NCBI RefSeq assembly: GCF_016545825.1
Contig: NC_052619.1
Span: 29,923,803 to 29,987,802 of the forward strand
DNA: 64,000 nucleotides
Reading direction: 5' to 3'
DNA from: Eucalyptus grandis
Taxonomy: Eukaryota; Streptophyta; Magnoliopsida; Myrtales; Myrtaceae
The translations under genes were made by a program, and so were the position numbers. Under the pieces are notes generated by a model. The model worked only from the letters and a program-made list of their open reading frames with translations. It did no database searches and was not told where the DNA came from. Numbering within the stretch: position 1 is the stretch's first letter; the number at the start of each line of letters is the position of its first letter. This document shows, piece by piece, positions 46,481 through 59,086 of the stretch.

Positions 46481-49400
46481 ATTGAAAAAGCATTAGTTAC
46501 TGTTCCACACATTGTGTAAGTTAGTCTATAGTAAAGAGATTGTCGTGTACACGAATAAAACAACTATACAACTAAGCAAATTACTAAGTAGAAAGAAACT
46601 ACAGGTTGGACTCATTAGCAGGAGCAGAAGGAGTTCTTGGAACCTAAAAGCAATATGAAGACTCATTGGATAAAAAAAAAAAAAAAAAAATCCATCCAAA
46701 ATCCTGACCGTGTTATCTTTTTGGTACTCTACAATGGCAACATGAGTTCCTAAAGGTAATTTATGCTCCAACCCTCATCGAGTGTCATGAAGGCACTTTT
46801 TAAATGAAATCCGAAATGGAAAATGACACATAAGTATAAAGAGACCAAAGAGACCTTCTCAAGATTTTTAACATTCTTCGAGATCAAATTAATTTAGTTG
46901 CTATTGATATGGTCTTTGAGATACTTCAAGCCTATCTTCATCAGCTTCGTGGCGTAACCCATTGTCACTAGGTTATCCAAATAAAGCCACCTACTATCAG
47001 AATACCAATTAATGTTATAAACGTAGGTATTCAGAAAATTCATAAAATAGTAAGAGACTCACTGGACATAGAAAACTCATCAAAGCTGGTGACCATGTTA
47101 TACTTTAGTACGTTACAATAGCAATATGATTTCCTAAAGGTAATTTACACTCCAGCCCTTATCGAGTGTCGTAAAAGCACTCTTTTCTAATGAGATCCGA
47201 AATGGAAAATAACACATGAACATAAAGAGACAAGAAAGACATTTATCATTCTTCAACGTCAAAGTAATTCAGATCCTACTGATATGGTCCTAAGATCCTC
47301 CAATCCTATCTTCATCAGCTTCGTGGCATAAGCCATCATCATTAGGTTATCCAATAAAGCCACATACTTGTCATAATATCAATTAATGATATAGATTCAC
47401 AGGGTTTGGAAAATTCATAAAACAATATAGAGACTCAATAAATATAAAAAACTCATCTATACTTGTGATCATATTTTCTTATTAGGACATTATAATAGCA
47501 ATATGATTTCCTAAAGGTAATTTACACTACACCCATTATAGAGTGTCGCAAAAGCACTATTTTCTAACAAAATCTGAAACGGAAAGAGACAAGAAAGACA
47601 TTTATCATTCTTCAATATCAAAGTAATTCAGATCCTACTGATATGGTCCTAAGATCCTCCAAACCTATCTTCATTGGCTTCGTGGCATAAGCCATCATCA
47701 TTAGATTATCCAAATAAAGCCGCATACTATCATAATATCAATTAATGATATAAATTCAAGGGGTTTGGAAAATTCATAAAACAGTATAGAGACTCACTGG
47801 ATATAAAAAAACTCATCCATGCTTGTGACCGTAATATCTTTTTAGTACGTTACAATAACAATATGATTTCTTAAAGGTAATTTACACTACAACCCTTATC
47901 TAGTGTCTTAAAAGCACTCTTTTCTAGTGAAATAGGAAACGGAAAATAACGCGTGAACATAAAGAGACAAGAAAGACATTTTTCAAGATATTTATCATTC
48001 TTAGATATCAAAGCAATTCAGATCCTATGGTCCTGAGAACCTCCAAGCCTATCTTCAATGGTTTCATGGCATAAGCTATCATCATTAGGTTATCCGAATA
48101 AAGTCACATACTATCATAATATCAATTAATGATATAAACTCAAGGGGTTTGGAAAATTCATAAAACATTACACAGACTCACTGGATATAAAAAAACTCAT
48201 CCATGCTTGTGACTGTCTTATCTTTTAAGTACGTCACAGTAGCAATATGATTTCCTTAAGGTAATAACACTCCAACCATTTTCGAGTGTCGAAAAGGCAT
48301 TCTTTTAATGAAATCCAAAACTGAAAATAACTCAAGCATAAAAAGACAAGAGAGACCTTTCTCAAGATTTTTTAAATATTCTTCGATATCAAAGTAATCT
48401 AGATCCTACTGATATGATCCCAAAACACTCCAAGCCTATCTTCGTCGGCTTCATGGCATAAGCCATCATCACTAGGTTATCCAAATAAAGCAACATACTA
48501 TCATAATATCAATTAATGATATAAACTTAGGGGGTTTGGAAAATTCATAAACTGTGCAAAGACTCAATAGATATAAAAACCCATCCAAACTTGTGGCCGT
48601 TTTATCTTTTTAGTATGTTACAATAGCAATATGATTTCCTAAAGGTAATTTACACTCCAACCCTTGTTGAGTAAAGGGGTTTTCCGAAATGCCCTTGGGA
48701 GAATGCAAATACCTTTGAGGTAAAGAGGTTTTCCGAAATGCTAGACTGTTTGGTAAACTATAACTGAAAAGTGCAAAATGCAAGACTGTTTGGTAAACAT
48801 ATATTTGAAAAGCCATTTAGTGTAATCAAATTAAGTTTTTTAGTTTTAGCATTTTTAAAATTGCAAAAAAGAAATAATAATTATATAACATTTTACATTT
48901 TCATATTGAGAGTAATGTAAAAGATATATATTAGTAAATTTATTTAAAAATTATATTAAAAGAATTTGATTATAGATTAGATGCAAAGCTCAACTTTTGG
49001 CCTAGGGTTCTTTTAGGTTTGTTTTCAATTTTGAATAATTTTTATTTATTTATTGTAGTATTAATCATCTTCGTTAATTAATGATCATTCTAGTGTATTG
49101 ATAAAAAGTTGGGCTATTGATTGTCAAAAGTTAAAAATGACAAAAAATTCTTACCTTTTACCAAAAAAAAAAAAAAGTTAAAAATGACAACAACAAAAAG
49201 GCGAACCCAACATTTGCAAAGAGTTTTTATTATTTTTAAAAATAAAAATAAAATCCGATGAAACTCCGTCGCCGATCAACAACAGTTGGAGTGTGGGGAA
49301 GATGATCAGTTTAAAAAAGAAAGAAAAAGAAGTCAACAGATGAATAGTAGATGTGGATTTACATTTTCGAAATGCTGAAAGCTCAAAGTAGGTCCCCACA

Positions 49401-50560
49401 TGCTTTGGACCTGCTTTGGACTTTCAGCATTTTAAAGGTCAGTATTTGGCCAAGGACATCTCCAAATGCTAAACCAAATATCTAAATTTTTTCCTAATGG
49501 GCTTTCAGTCATTGGGAATGCTGAACCAAACAAGGCCATAAAAGCCCCCTTTTAATGAAATCTAAAATGGAAACTAATGCATAATCTTTCTCAAACTTGT
49601 TAACATTCTCTAAGATCAAAATAATTTAGATACCAACCACCAGGGTCATAAGATCCTCCAAGCCTATCTTCGGCGGATAGCCATCACCGCTATGTTATCC
49701 AAATAACGCCACATAATATCATATTTTCGATTAATGTTATAAACAAGGGGGTTTGGAAGATTTATAAATCAATAGAGAGACTCACTAGATAAACAAACCC
49801 ATCCAAAATTGTGACCATGTTATCTTTTTATTAGTACATTACAATAGCAATATGATTTCCTAAAGGTAATTTACAATCCAACCCTTACCAAGCGTCGTAA
49901 AGGCACTCTTTTAATGAAATCAAAATGGAAAAAAAAAAAAACGAAAGCATAAAGAGACGAGAGGGATTTTTCTCGAGATATTTAATATTCTTTGAGATCA
50001 AAGTAATACAAAACCTACTGATGTGGTCCTCAGATAATCCAAGACTATCTTCGTTGGCTTCATGGCATAAGCCATTGTCACTAAGTTATCCAAATAAAGC
50101 CCCATACCATCAGAATGTCAATTAATGATATACATTCAAGGGGTTTGGAAAATTCATAAACAGTACAGACTCACTGGATATAAAAAAATATATATCCAAG
50201 CTTGTAACCATGTTATTGTCTAGTACGTTACGATAGCAATATGATTTCTTAAAGGTAATTTACACTCCAAAGTCTCACCGAATGTCGTAAGGACTCTTTA
50301 ATGAAATTCGAAACTGAAAATAACGCATAAGCATAAAGAGACAAGAGAGACCTTTCTTGAGATTTTAAACATTTTTCGAGATCAAAGTAATTCAAATCCT
50401 ACTAATATCCTCCGGAAATCTTTCGAAACCCATCTTCGTCCCACTTTGTGGCATAAGCTATCATTACTATGTTATCCAAATAAAGCCCTGATCCATCAAA
50501 ATATTAATTAATGATATAAATTTAGGGGGTTTGGAAAATTCACAAAATCTCTTCAATTCT
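46480..50560 (-). repeat. Large tandem array, 360-389-bp units, with exon-like segments
   Basis: The marker TTTCCTAAAGGTAATTTACA (or close variants) recurs with AAAGG at 46752, 47136, 47513, 47873, about 48257, 48641, 49862 and 50251. Spacing is 384, 377, 360, 384, 384, 1221 (one unit with an insertion) and 389. On the minus strand two short open segments are conserved. One in the first unit reads HKLPLGTHVAIVEYQKDNTV. The other has LYLDNL followed by AYATKLMKIGL. Several units keep one or other open; others have stops. Assigned to the minus strand because both conserved reading frames lie there. The protein family is not recognised; this looks like tandem amplification of part of a gene. Confidence 0.8.
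48671..49552. mobile_element. Insertion within one array unit (hAT/MITE-like)
   Basis: The array unit breaks after CCAACCCTTGTTGAG and resumes near AAAGCCCCCTTTTAATGAAA. The intervening 0.9 kb contains GACTGTTTGGTAAAC twice near the left end and CTGAACCAAACAAGGCC at the right end. This gives inverted TTTGGT/ACCAAA-type ends, common in plant MITEs. There is no coding capacity. Exact ends and target duplication were not resolved. Confidence 0.4.
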
Positions 50561-50870
50561 CTAGATCAAGAAACCAAAAATAAATAAATTATAATACAGG
50601 TGTATGATCAAGGGTGCTTGTAATAATTAACAAAAATAGTGCAGTAGCTGCCATGATATCACAATATTAATTGGCCATTTCACTGGATCAGAAACGACTC
50701 AAACATAGATTCACCAGTCAAGCTTTTGATATCAGTGACATAGCCCCAACTTATAAGGTTTACCCAACTTATAGGGAAGCAAAAAATGGGAAAAAAAAAA
50801 AAAAAAAACCCAAAACCCTAATAAGCAATAGAGTCATTAACCAGAGAGAAGTAGAGAAAAATAGTACCTT

Positions 50871-50917
<47 letters not shown>

Positions 50918-51603
50918 AACTAGGGCTGAAAGAGGAACTTGAATACTTGACAGAGTTTATTAGGTCAAGGGTTTGCTTCTTTGCTGTTGAAGTTTTACTA
51001 CATCTATGGGTTCGGACTCAAACTGATCTTATGGAAATACAATGTGTCGTTAGTTTTGTGGCCCGAGTGATGTGTAGTTTTGATGATTCTTTCTTAAAAT
51101 ATATCTATTTTGAAATTTAATATTCAAAATAGATTCCTCTCAAGAAAAGTTTATTTTATCAAGAAACTCACCATTTTATTGATGTTACACAAATTTACCC
51201 CAAACTATTTTTTTGACCATGAAAAACCCCAAACTGGTAAACTTTTGACAAATTTACCCCGACTGATTATAAAAAACCATCGTGGACTGCAAAAAAACTC
51301 TAAACCTAATCATCAGGTGACAAATTATCCTATGAATTGTTAAACTCACCATTGAATGTTAAAGTGATTTAACAATAATTTGAGAATAAAATTAACAAAA
51401 ACTAACATCCACATATATTTGTCAAAAGTATACCATTTGTTTTTGTTCGTTTGGGGTAAATATTAAATTTTTTTTTAATATCCCTAAATTTTAAATATAA
51501 ATATCTTGTCAATTTTTAATAATTTGGTTTGTAATTACCATCTAATGTTAATTACATATTATGTGACTATATTGAAAAAAAAATGTTATATCATAACATA
51601 GTT
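50561..51603. other. Spacer with GA tract
   Basis: Contains an A18 tract (50790-50808), an AAACCCTAA motif on the plus strand near 50812, and a (GA)n tract at 50876-50916. A possible splice-donor-like GAAG|GTACTA lies on the minus strand beside it, but I could not build a gene from it. Sequence at 51170-51310 has the ACAAATTTACCCC theme of small foldback elements. Confidence 0.35.
50876..50916. repeat. (GA)n microsatellite
   Basis: About 20 GA units. A 149-codon frame that crosses it (50671-51120) is an artefact of this repeat. Confidence 0.95.
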
Positions 51604-52113
51604 AACCTTGTGGTTGAATTAACCTATACAACAATTTGAGAAATTTTTAATATAATTAGTAATAAAGGTTGTCATTGTAATCATACCTAATAGTAAGCAA
51701 CTGTTATTATGCTAATTATCACTTGATAAGTAATCTTTAATCGAATCAATAACTATATAATATCACAATAAATGATTGTTAATACATAATTTATTTAAGT
51801 ATTATTTGATCATTTATTTGCCAACTAATATACGATAATGTAAAATTAATTTAGTTATAACCTTGTGGTGAATTAACCTATACAACAATTTGAGCAATTT
51901 TTAATATAATTAGTAATAAAGGTTGTCATTGTAATCATACCTAATAGTAAGCAACTATTATTATGCTAATTATCACTTGATAAGTAATCTTTAATCAAAT
52001 CAATAACTATATAATATCACAATAAATGATTGTTAATACATAATTTATTTAAGTATTATTTGATCATTTATTTGCCAACTAATATACGATAATGTAAAAT
52101 TAATTTAGTTATA
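51604..52113 (+). repeat. Near-identical two-copy tandem duplication, period about 255 bp
   Basis: AACCTATACAACAATTTGAG occurs at 51621 and 51875. The two copies (51604-51858 and 51859-52113) appear to differ by only a handful of changes: a missing T near 51868, GAGAAA versus GAGCAA, ACTGTTA versus ACTATTA, and ATCGAATC versus ATCAAATC. The unit is very AT-rich and non-coding. Confidence 0.9.
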
Positions 52114-53517
52114 GTTTATATAAATTTTGATAATAGTTGATAAAATATAACATTGGTAGAGTGAATAGAAAAAGAGACGGAAGAATTCAGACTATACCAG
52201 GTACTACATAGAGGATCGTGTAATAAATATTATAATTGTAATAGGGAATGCATTAAGATCGTTGTTATGATAGCAAATGCTATTCAATGATTGAGAAAAG
52301 AATATTATGAGTGTCATAACTTTTTTTTTATGTCAAAACTTTTAGCTAGATCACTTTAATGCCACTTTTGGAAAAGACGATTACTTAAGTACCATAGCTG
52401 ATTCGAGACACTAAAAATTTCAGTATAGTAATATTTTACCATTTTTCCAGTCAACATGACTTGCCAATAATAATTTGGACAAATCAAGTCATTTCCCTCT
52501 TCTTCAAACTTTAATTCGGACCAAGGCAATTTGGGGCAAAAACGAGAGCTCAATTTTGCAATGGAAAGTACAAGCAGCTCAAGTTCATTTTAACAAAGCC
52601 CGGACAAATGTGAGTATTACTATTATTAGAGATTCAAAAGTCTAAGAAAAACATCTAGATAAGGTTGAATATGGGGAGAAGATTATGGGAATACACCAGA
52701 TAGAAAGAAGATTTACAGTGTAAATATATAAGATGAGTCGGTGCTAAATTTTTAAGTCAAACAGTAGATGTGATCGAACTGTAAATATATAAGATGAGTA
52801 AGTGCTAAATTTTTAAGTCAAGTAGTAGATGTGATCGAATTGAGATTAGGAAATTTTTTTTAATGTCATGCAAGATTTTCACCTCTTTCTTCTCATCTTT
52901 CTCACTTCCCTTTCAAATGAAGAGCCTTCTCATGCCATGATTAGGGTCGTGCTCCTATTGCTCCTGGTTGCAGCTTCTTCAGCTTCAACATCTTTGCTTG
53001 CAAGTGAGTTCTCAAGTTACCTTTTACTTGCCGATCAAACAAGCGAGCGAGTCAAAATAGTGGAGGGGGCCGGGGGAGAGAGGAATCAAAAGAACCATGT
53101 GGGGAGTGACTAAAGTTCTTGTCGCCTGTTTTTTATTCTCAATATATTTGGACTTTCTAGTAATCATTTAATTTAGAAATGTTACGCATGAAATTCACAT
53201 ACCATTTTTTTAATACACATATTCCGAATTTACACAAGCTAATTTAACCTCAAATAGTACATTTATAATAATGTTACCCTATGTTATGTTAAATTTTGAT
53301 AATCTCGAAACTAATTTAGAATTTGTCACAAATATATCGATTTATAATTTTAATAGTATTCACAAAAATATCAATTTAATTTTTTTGATAATTAAAAAAT
53401 TAATTTGAGATAATTTATCATAAATATACAATTTAAGATTTTGAGTGATAAAAGCCCTTGCTCCAAGTGAAGTTTATACGGCAGATGCTCAGACCACCTT
53501 AAACCCCTCGAAGAGAG
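52114..53517. other. Upstream region of the HflX-like gene
   Basis: AT-rich. A short direct duplication of about 63 bp (AAATATATAAGATGAGT(C/A) followed by GTGCTAAATTTTTAAGTCAA) occurs at about 52721 and 52785. An 81-codon frame at 52868-53113 starts hydrophobic but has no family match. The last 100 bp before 53518 are likely 5' UTR. Confidence 0.4.
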
Positions 53518-56500
53518 ATGCTCAGAACAGCTTCTTCTCTCTGTCGACGCCACCTCGCCCCTCTCCCGACACCCCTGCGCCCGCCCTCGCCATTCCAATT
53601 CCTCGCTCGCCCCTTCTCCCGCACCTGGACGCGCGGCGGCGACGGCGGCGGGGAGGATGGCGGCGGCGGCGGCGGCGGAGGAGGCGAGTCGCTGATCAAC
53701 AGGGACCCGAGGAGCCCGCCCCGGCTCTTCGTGGTCCAGCCGCGGATCCGGCCCGACACCCTCCTGCGGGCGAAGCTGGACGAGGCCCTCTGCCTCGCGA
53801 ACTCCCTCGAGGACCAGCGCGATGGGTTCTTCGACACCGACTTCCTCGACAAGGCCCTGCCTCCCCACGCCCTCGTGCAGAACCCGCTCGTCCGGTCCCA
53901 CCGGGCCCGTGCAGGTTCGGTCGATTCTTGAACTCTTTTTAGCTGCAGTTGCCCAGCTTAGTCCTGATGCGAGAAAATGCGATTGAATGGGCGGAAGATG
54001 GAGTGTTTTTTTTAACGTTCGGCTAGTTTCTTGGGGAATGTTTGTGGCTTACTGTGTGTGGAAGTGCCCTTCTGGCTATAGCTTCGGTTCTGAGTTTCTT
54101 GTGGTTCTGTTCTACTTTGAGCAGACACTTATTTTGGACCCGGCACTGTGGACACGATTAAAATCCATTTGAATGAAGCGGAGACCAAGGCAAGAATTTG
54201 TTGCTATATGCATGATTAGGCCATTTTATTAAGGGTTGGATCGCTAACTTAGCGAAAGATGCCAATTTGCAGGGTGAGGTTGATGCTGTTTTTGTCAACA
54301 CAAACTTGTCTGGGATTCAGTTGAGGAATTTGGAGGTGATGCATGTTTTCTTCTAGTCATATATGATCTGGTGCTAGGATTTTTGGTTATGAATTGCATT
54401 TGGCTTTAAGTATTCTACTTTTTCATGTGCCAGAGGCGCTGGGGTAAACCAGTACTGGACCGCGTGGGTCTTATCATAGAGATCTTCAATGCTCATGCAT
54501 TCACAAAGGAGGCAAAGCTACAGGTGCTATATAAGATTACCCTTATTGAGAACGATCCTTTTGTGGTCTTTGATACTTAATATATCTAGTAAAATGGTCT
54601 GGTTTGATAACTTATCATACCTTTTGTGGTTGAAGGCTGAACTAGCAGCCTTAATGTACAAGAAAACTAGGCTTGTTCGTGTTCGGGGGCCTGATGGAAG
54701 ATACGCATTTGGAGTAGGAGGTGAGGCTGAAGTTGTTAGTGCACGAGGGTGAGGCCACTCTTCCTGTTTTGGTCAAATGGCTTCATGTCGTCACCTGTGC
54801 CTTCAATTATTATGCATATTCTGGACAGAATCTGTTTTGCATGTGTGGGAGTATTTAACACACTGCTGATGTTTCTTGTCAATGTCAAAGTACCCAGAGT
54901 TCCATCATCTTCAGTTTCGCTATTTTTTATCTGCATCAGTTGCTCATTATTGGAAACTGTGATATGCAGAGTATTAGGCTTTGTAGTCAGCACATATATA
55001 TGTCTCTTTGCTGGTTTTATAGGAACCAATTTAAGATATATTCCTTAATTGTATATAAATAGGGACAATCTAATGGTAAAGCTGCTAGCAATTTACTCAT
55101 GCTACATGTTACACGCTTGTTTGGCTCGTGACATGAGTCGATCTTGTGATTCTCCTTACTTTACTATTATGGGCAAGGGACACTATAAGAGTCTTCTAGA
55201 AAGGGTCTGCACTTGTAATGCACTCTATAAGTATTTTTCTGTTGTCTTTGATTTATCAGTCTAGATTAACTTCATCACATGCCACACCAGTGCATTGGAA
55301 ATTGCTAGCCCCAACTCTCACATAGTGGGATTGACTTTGAGTTGAGTACTTCTCTTGGGCAAATGTGCATGGCTTTGATGCAGGTCACTACAAAAATAGT
55401 AGTGGAGCATGAAATCTCTTCAAGTTCAATTAGTAAGCTAGCTTTTATTGCTTGACTGTAGTGGACACATTGAAAAACTGTTTCTGAACAAAGCAGATGT
55501 AAAGAGATTACTTGCATAATACCCAATAGATGTACATTTCAATATGCCTCTCTCTTACAAATTTTCTCTCCACACCGGGCAATGGAAAAAGCCTGAACTT
55601 CATTTTGTGCACCATTTTATCTGAGATTGCTTCAGCACCATGTATCTCCAAATGTCATTGACAGCAGCAAACCAAGACAATTTCTAGAAATAAACTTGGA
55701 TTAAGATCCCTTTCAGATGCATTGTGGACCAACTAAAGCTTCTGATCACCCAATTGCTTCTGGTTCTGGCATCTTGAAAACACTCATTCAAGAACAGCTT
55801 TGGATACTCAATATGAAGTTCACAGAAACTGGAGGGCCACCCATTAATAAAATTTTATGTTGGTAACCATCTAGGGTAGCAGTCAATGCAATAAAGAGAG
55901 TTTAGGAATAGGTTGTGAGACATTGTGATATGAACGAAATATTTGGTTGTCATCAAGCATGGTTGTGGCCCTTGTGGGGGTAAGGAAGTGCTTGAGTTTC
56001 GTTATACTAGTACCTAGCATGGTGAGCCCACAACCTCTAGAATCCGGAATTACATGATTCAACATGCTAGGCGGTGTGCCTAGGACAACAACAATAACAT
56101 TTTTGGGGGGGTTGGGGTTGTGGGGGGTGGGTGTTTATTGCAGGTTTGTGATATCATAAGTCTCACTCTTACATAGAGAGAAATTGAATGTGAATGTGAT
56201 ATTTAAGTCGAGACCCTCTCCTCATTGAAAACTTTAAAAATCTTTTTCTCCAACAAAGCTAACTTATGGAAAAATTGTGATTAGTTTGGTTTTTGCCTCT
56301 CTATACGCTGGTATTGATGGCAGAACCTATTTAATGTTTAGAGTCTGTTTGGTATAAATTCCCCTTAGAAGCTATAATTATGAAAAGGAGTGTTGTGGCT
56401 TTTATAACGTGTTTGGCAAATTCTTCTTAACTCATTATGCCTCACAACTACAATAGCTTATAGAAATTTTTAGGAAGTTGCCTCACCCACTTTGAGATGT

Positions 56501-57459
56501 TGCAGTTTTAATATAGACATTACTAAAAATGCAAGTTATGACACTTCATAGCACAACCAAGTGTAAATGTTACGGCACAACCATAGCCATTTTAAGTAGA
56601 CACTTATATTAAAAAGTTCATTTATTTTTATCTAGATAAGAAGTAAGGTTTCCTATCAGTGGTTCCATTTGTATTAACATTTTCTAACTCTTGTGTCTTG
56701 TTTCAGGAGAGGAAGTGGAGGACATGGTTTTCTTAGTGGTGCTGGAGAAAGTGAACTTCATCTCCAAAGGAGGGGTATTTTATTGAGTGCAACTGATACT
56801 TGTATTCTCAATTGAAATTGCTTCTTGTATTAATCTGTCTTTTTGTGTGGAAAAGTTATCCTCCTACTTACCAAAGACAAGACTAGTGAACCCTCGAACT
56901 CAAATATAGTTTTAAGTTTTCTGGTGTGCTTCTAATGATAATGTGTAGAATTATGCGTGCTTTGTTGGTTTTAATTGGAGATAAACTTATTCTTGACAAA
57001 GTAATTGATTGAGTCAAAAGTGATAAGCAAAAGCTTTAGTTGGATGTCAAAGGATTGACTTTTGTAATCCTGTTATGTCCTCATTGCACTATACTATGTA
57101 CATTGGTATAATATTTGATTCAACCTTCATTGCATTACCCAATAGTATATCAGTTTGTATATTCCACATCCCATTTTACTCTGAAGTACTCGCTGTCTTC
57201 ACGCCTTACACGTTCCTTTTTACATGTTCCTTTTCTTGGGTTTTCAGAAGTTTTTTTGGTTTCAATTTGACATTCACTTAGTGCAATAAAGAATTGGTTT
57301 TCTTGAACCTAGTAAAGAGTTTGTTGCTTTACCTTTTTTCGATCATCTTTTGTTTAATTCTTCCCTCAATTCACTATTTGCGTGACTTAGCCGGCTACTT
57401 TCTTTCTGTCCTCTTCTCCAACATTGAGAAAGCTATTGAGAGCTAGTAAAGCACCAAGT

Positions 57460-57530
<71 letters not shown>

Positions 57531-59032
57531 CTCCATTTCAATTGTATACGTGATAATTCAATAATCTTATGGGAAAGATTTATTAGATTACAACTATAGG
57601 AATATGCTCAACTGTCTTTTAATAGTAGTAAACCATATTCAGATTGGTAGATGTCCAAGATTTATGGGAAAATAGTCCTCTTTTTTATTTTATTTTCTTT
57701 TAAAAGAATTAGAAGTCCTCTATATTCTTATATGTCTATGCCTGTACTTGTACAATTAGTCCTCATCTAACCTTGTACCAAACCTCGTGAATTTCACAAT
57801 TGCTGTTTCTTATTGGACTAAGGTCATCCGAATTCTATCTCAAGTTGTACAAAGGTGTTATGTAGGGCAATTCCCATTCTAGGGATTTTTCACTCTCTTG
57901 AAAAATTGAATTTTTTTTTGCATCTGGATGAATTTGTTGATGGTGTTATCTGATTCATTATATGTATTTTGGTCCTTCAAGTGAGATTATGTGGGATGAA
58001 TATGTTGCCTTATCAGTTCTCATGTTGCCCTTTTCAATCTGCTTTCGGTCTTATTATGATCCCTTTTATGATTAAAAGAAATGTTAGTTTCACAGGATTT
58101 TAGAACGCCGGCGTGTTTTGGAATCACAAATTGAAGAGGTCCGGCGCACAAGAGCTTCACAAAGGGCTGGTCGGAAGAGGCATAAAGACTCACATGAGTG
58201 CAGTTTAGCAACTGTTGCTGTTGTTGGCTACACAAATGCTGTAGGTGGTCAAGAAGCATTTTTTTTGGATGATTTACTTGAGATAATCAGAAAAGCAATA
58301 AAGTTTTGGGTTATTTCCTTTATCTTTCAGGGAAAATCAACTTTAGTTGGAGCACTTTCAGATACTGATCTCTATAGTGATGATAGGTACCTGATATGCT
58401 TCAGCTGTTTGTTTGAATTTAATTACCGAAACATTATTTAAGGCTTTCATTTTCTTTAATTTTAATATATCTCATGGCTTGTTGGCTGGTATGCAAAACT
58501 TCTGCAGATTATTTGCAACTCTGGATCCTCGACTAAGAAGTGTTATTCTTCCTTCTGGGTAATGCAAAGGAAAGAACGACTTTCACATTCACATGATCAA
58601 AGTTTATTTAGATAGGAAATTTCTTTTAGATAGGAAATTTCTTTTCATCGAAGTTGTTTAGCTGATTAAGCATACTATGTTTAGGAGGAAAGTGCTTCTT
58701 AGTGATACGGTGGGGTTTATATCAGATCTGCCCGTGCAGGTAACATGGATACCTACTGGAGTAAAAATTCAATATTTTATTTTTTCGGGGTAATTCGTCT
58801 CTGTTAAAAAGCTATAAGCATTATTGCAGTTGGTGAAAGCTTTTCAAGCAACTCTTGAAGAAGTAATTGAAGCAGACCTTCTTGTGGTACAGTGATTCTC
58901 ACTCTTCTCTAAAAGGTTTTTATTTCCAATATTCGAAAGGGGTCATTGGATTTTACTCTGCATCTTCTTTCCTTTGGTCATCTTTGCAGTATTGTTATCG
59001 GAAGTTTGACTTATCAAAAATTTTATATGGCT

Positions 59033-59086
<54 letters not shown>

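Noticed and set aside
50671..51120. 149-codon plus-strand frame
   Set aside because: It is created by an A tract and a (GA)n run encoding alternating Arg/Glu, with no domain on either side.
52868..53113. 81-codon frame with a hydrophobic, signal-peptide-like start
   Set aside because: There is no homology and no cysteine pattern, it lies in AT-rich upstream DNA, and a later hydrophobic patch makes a chance frame more likely.
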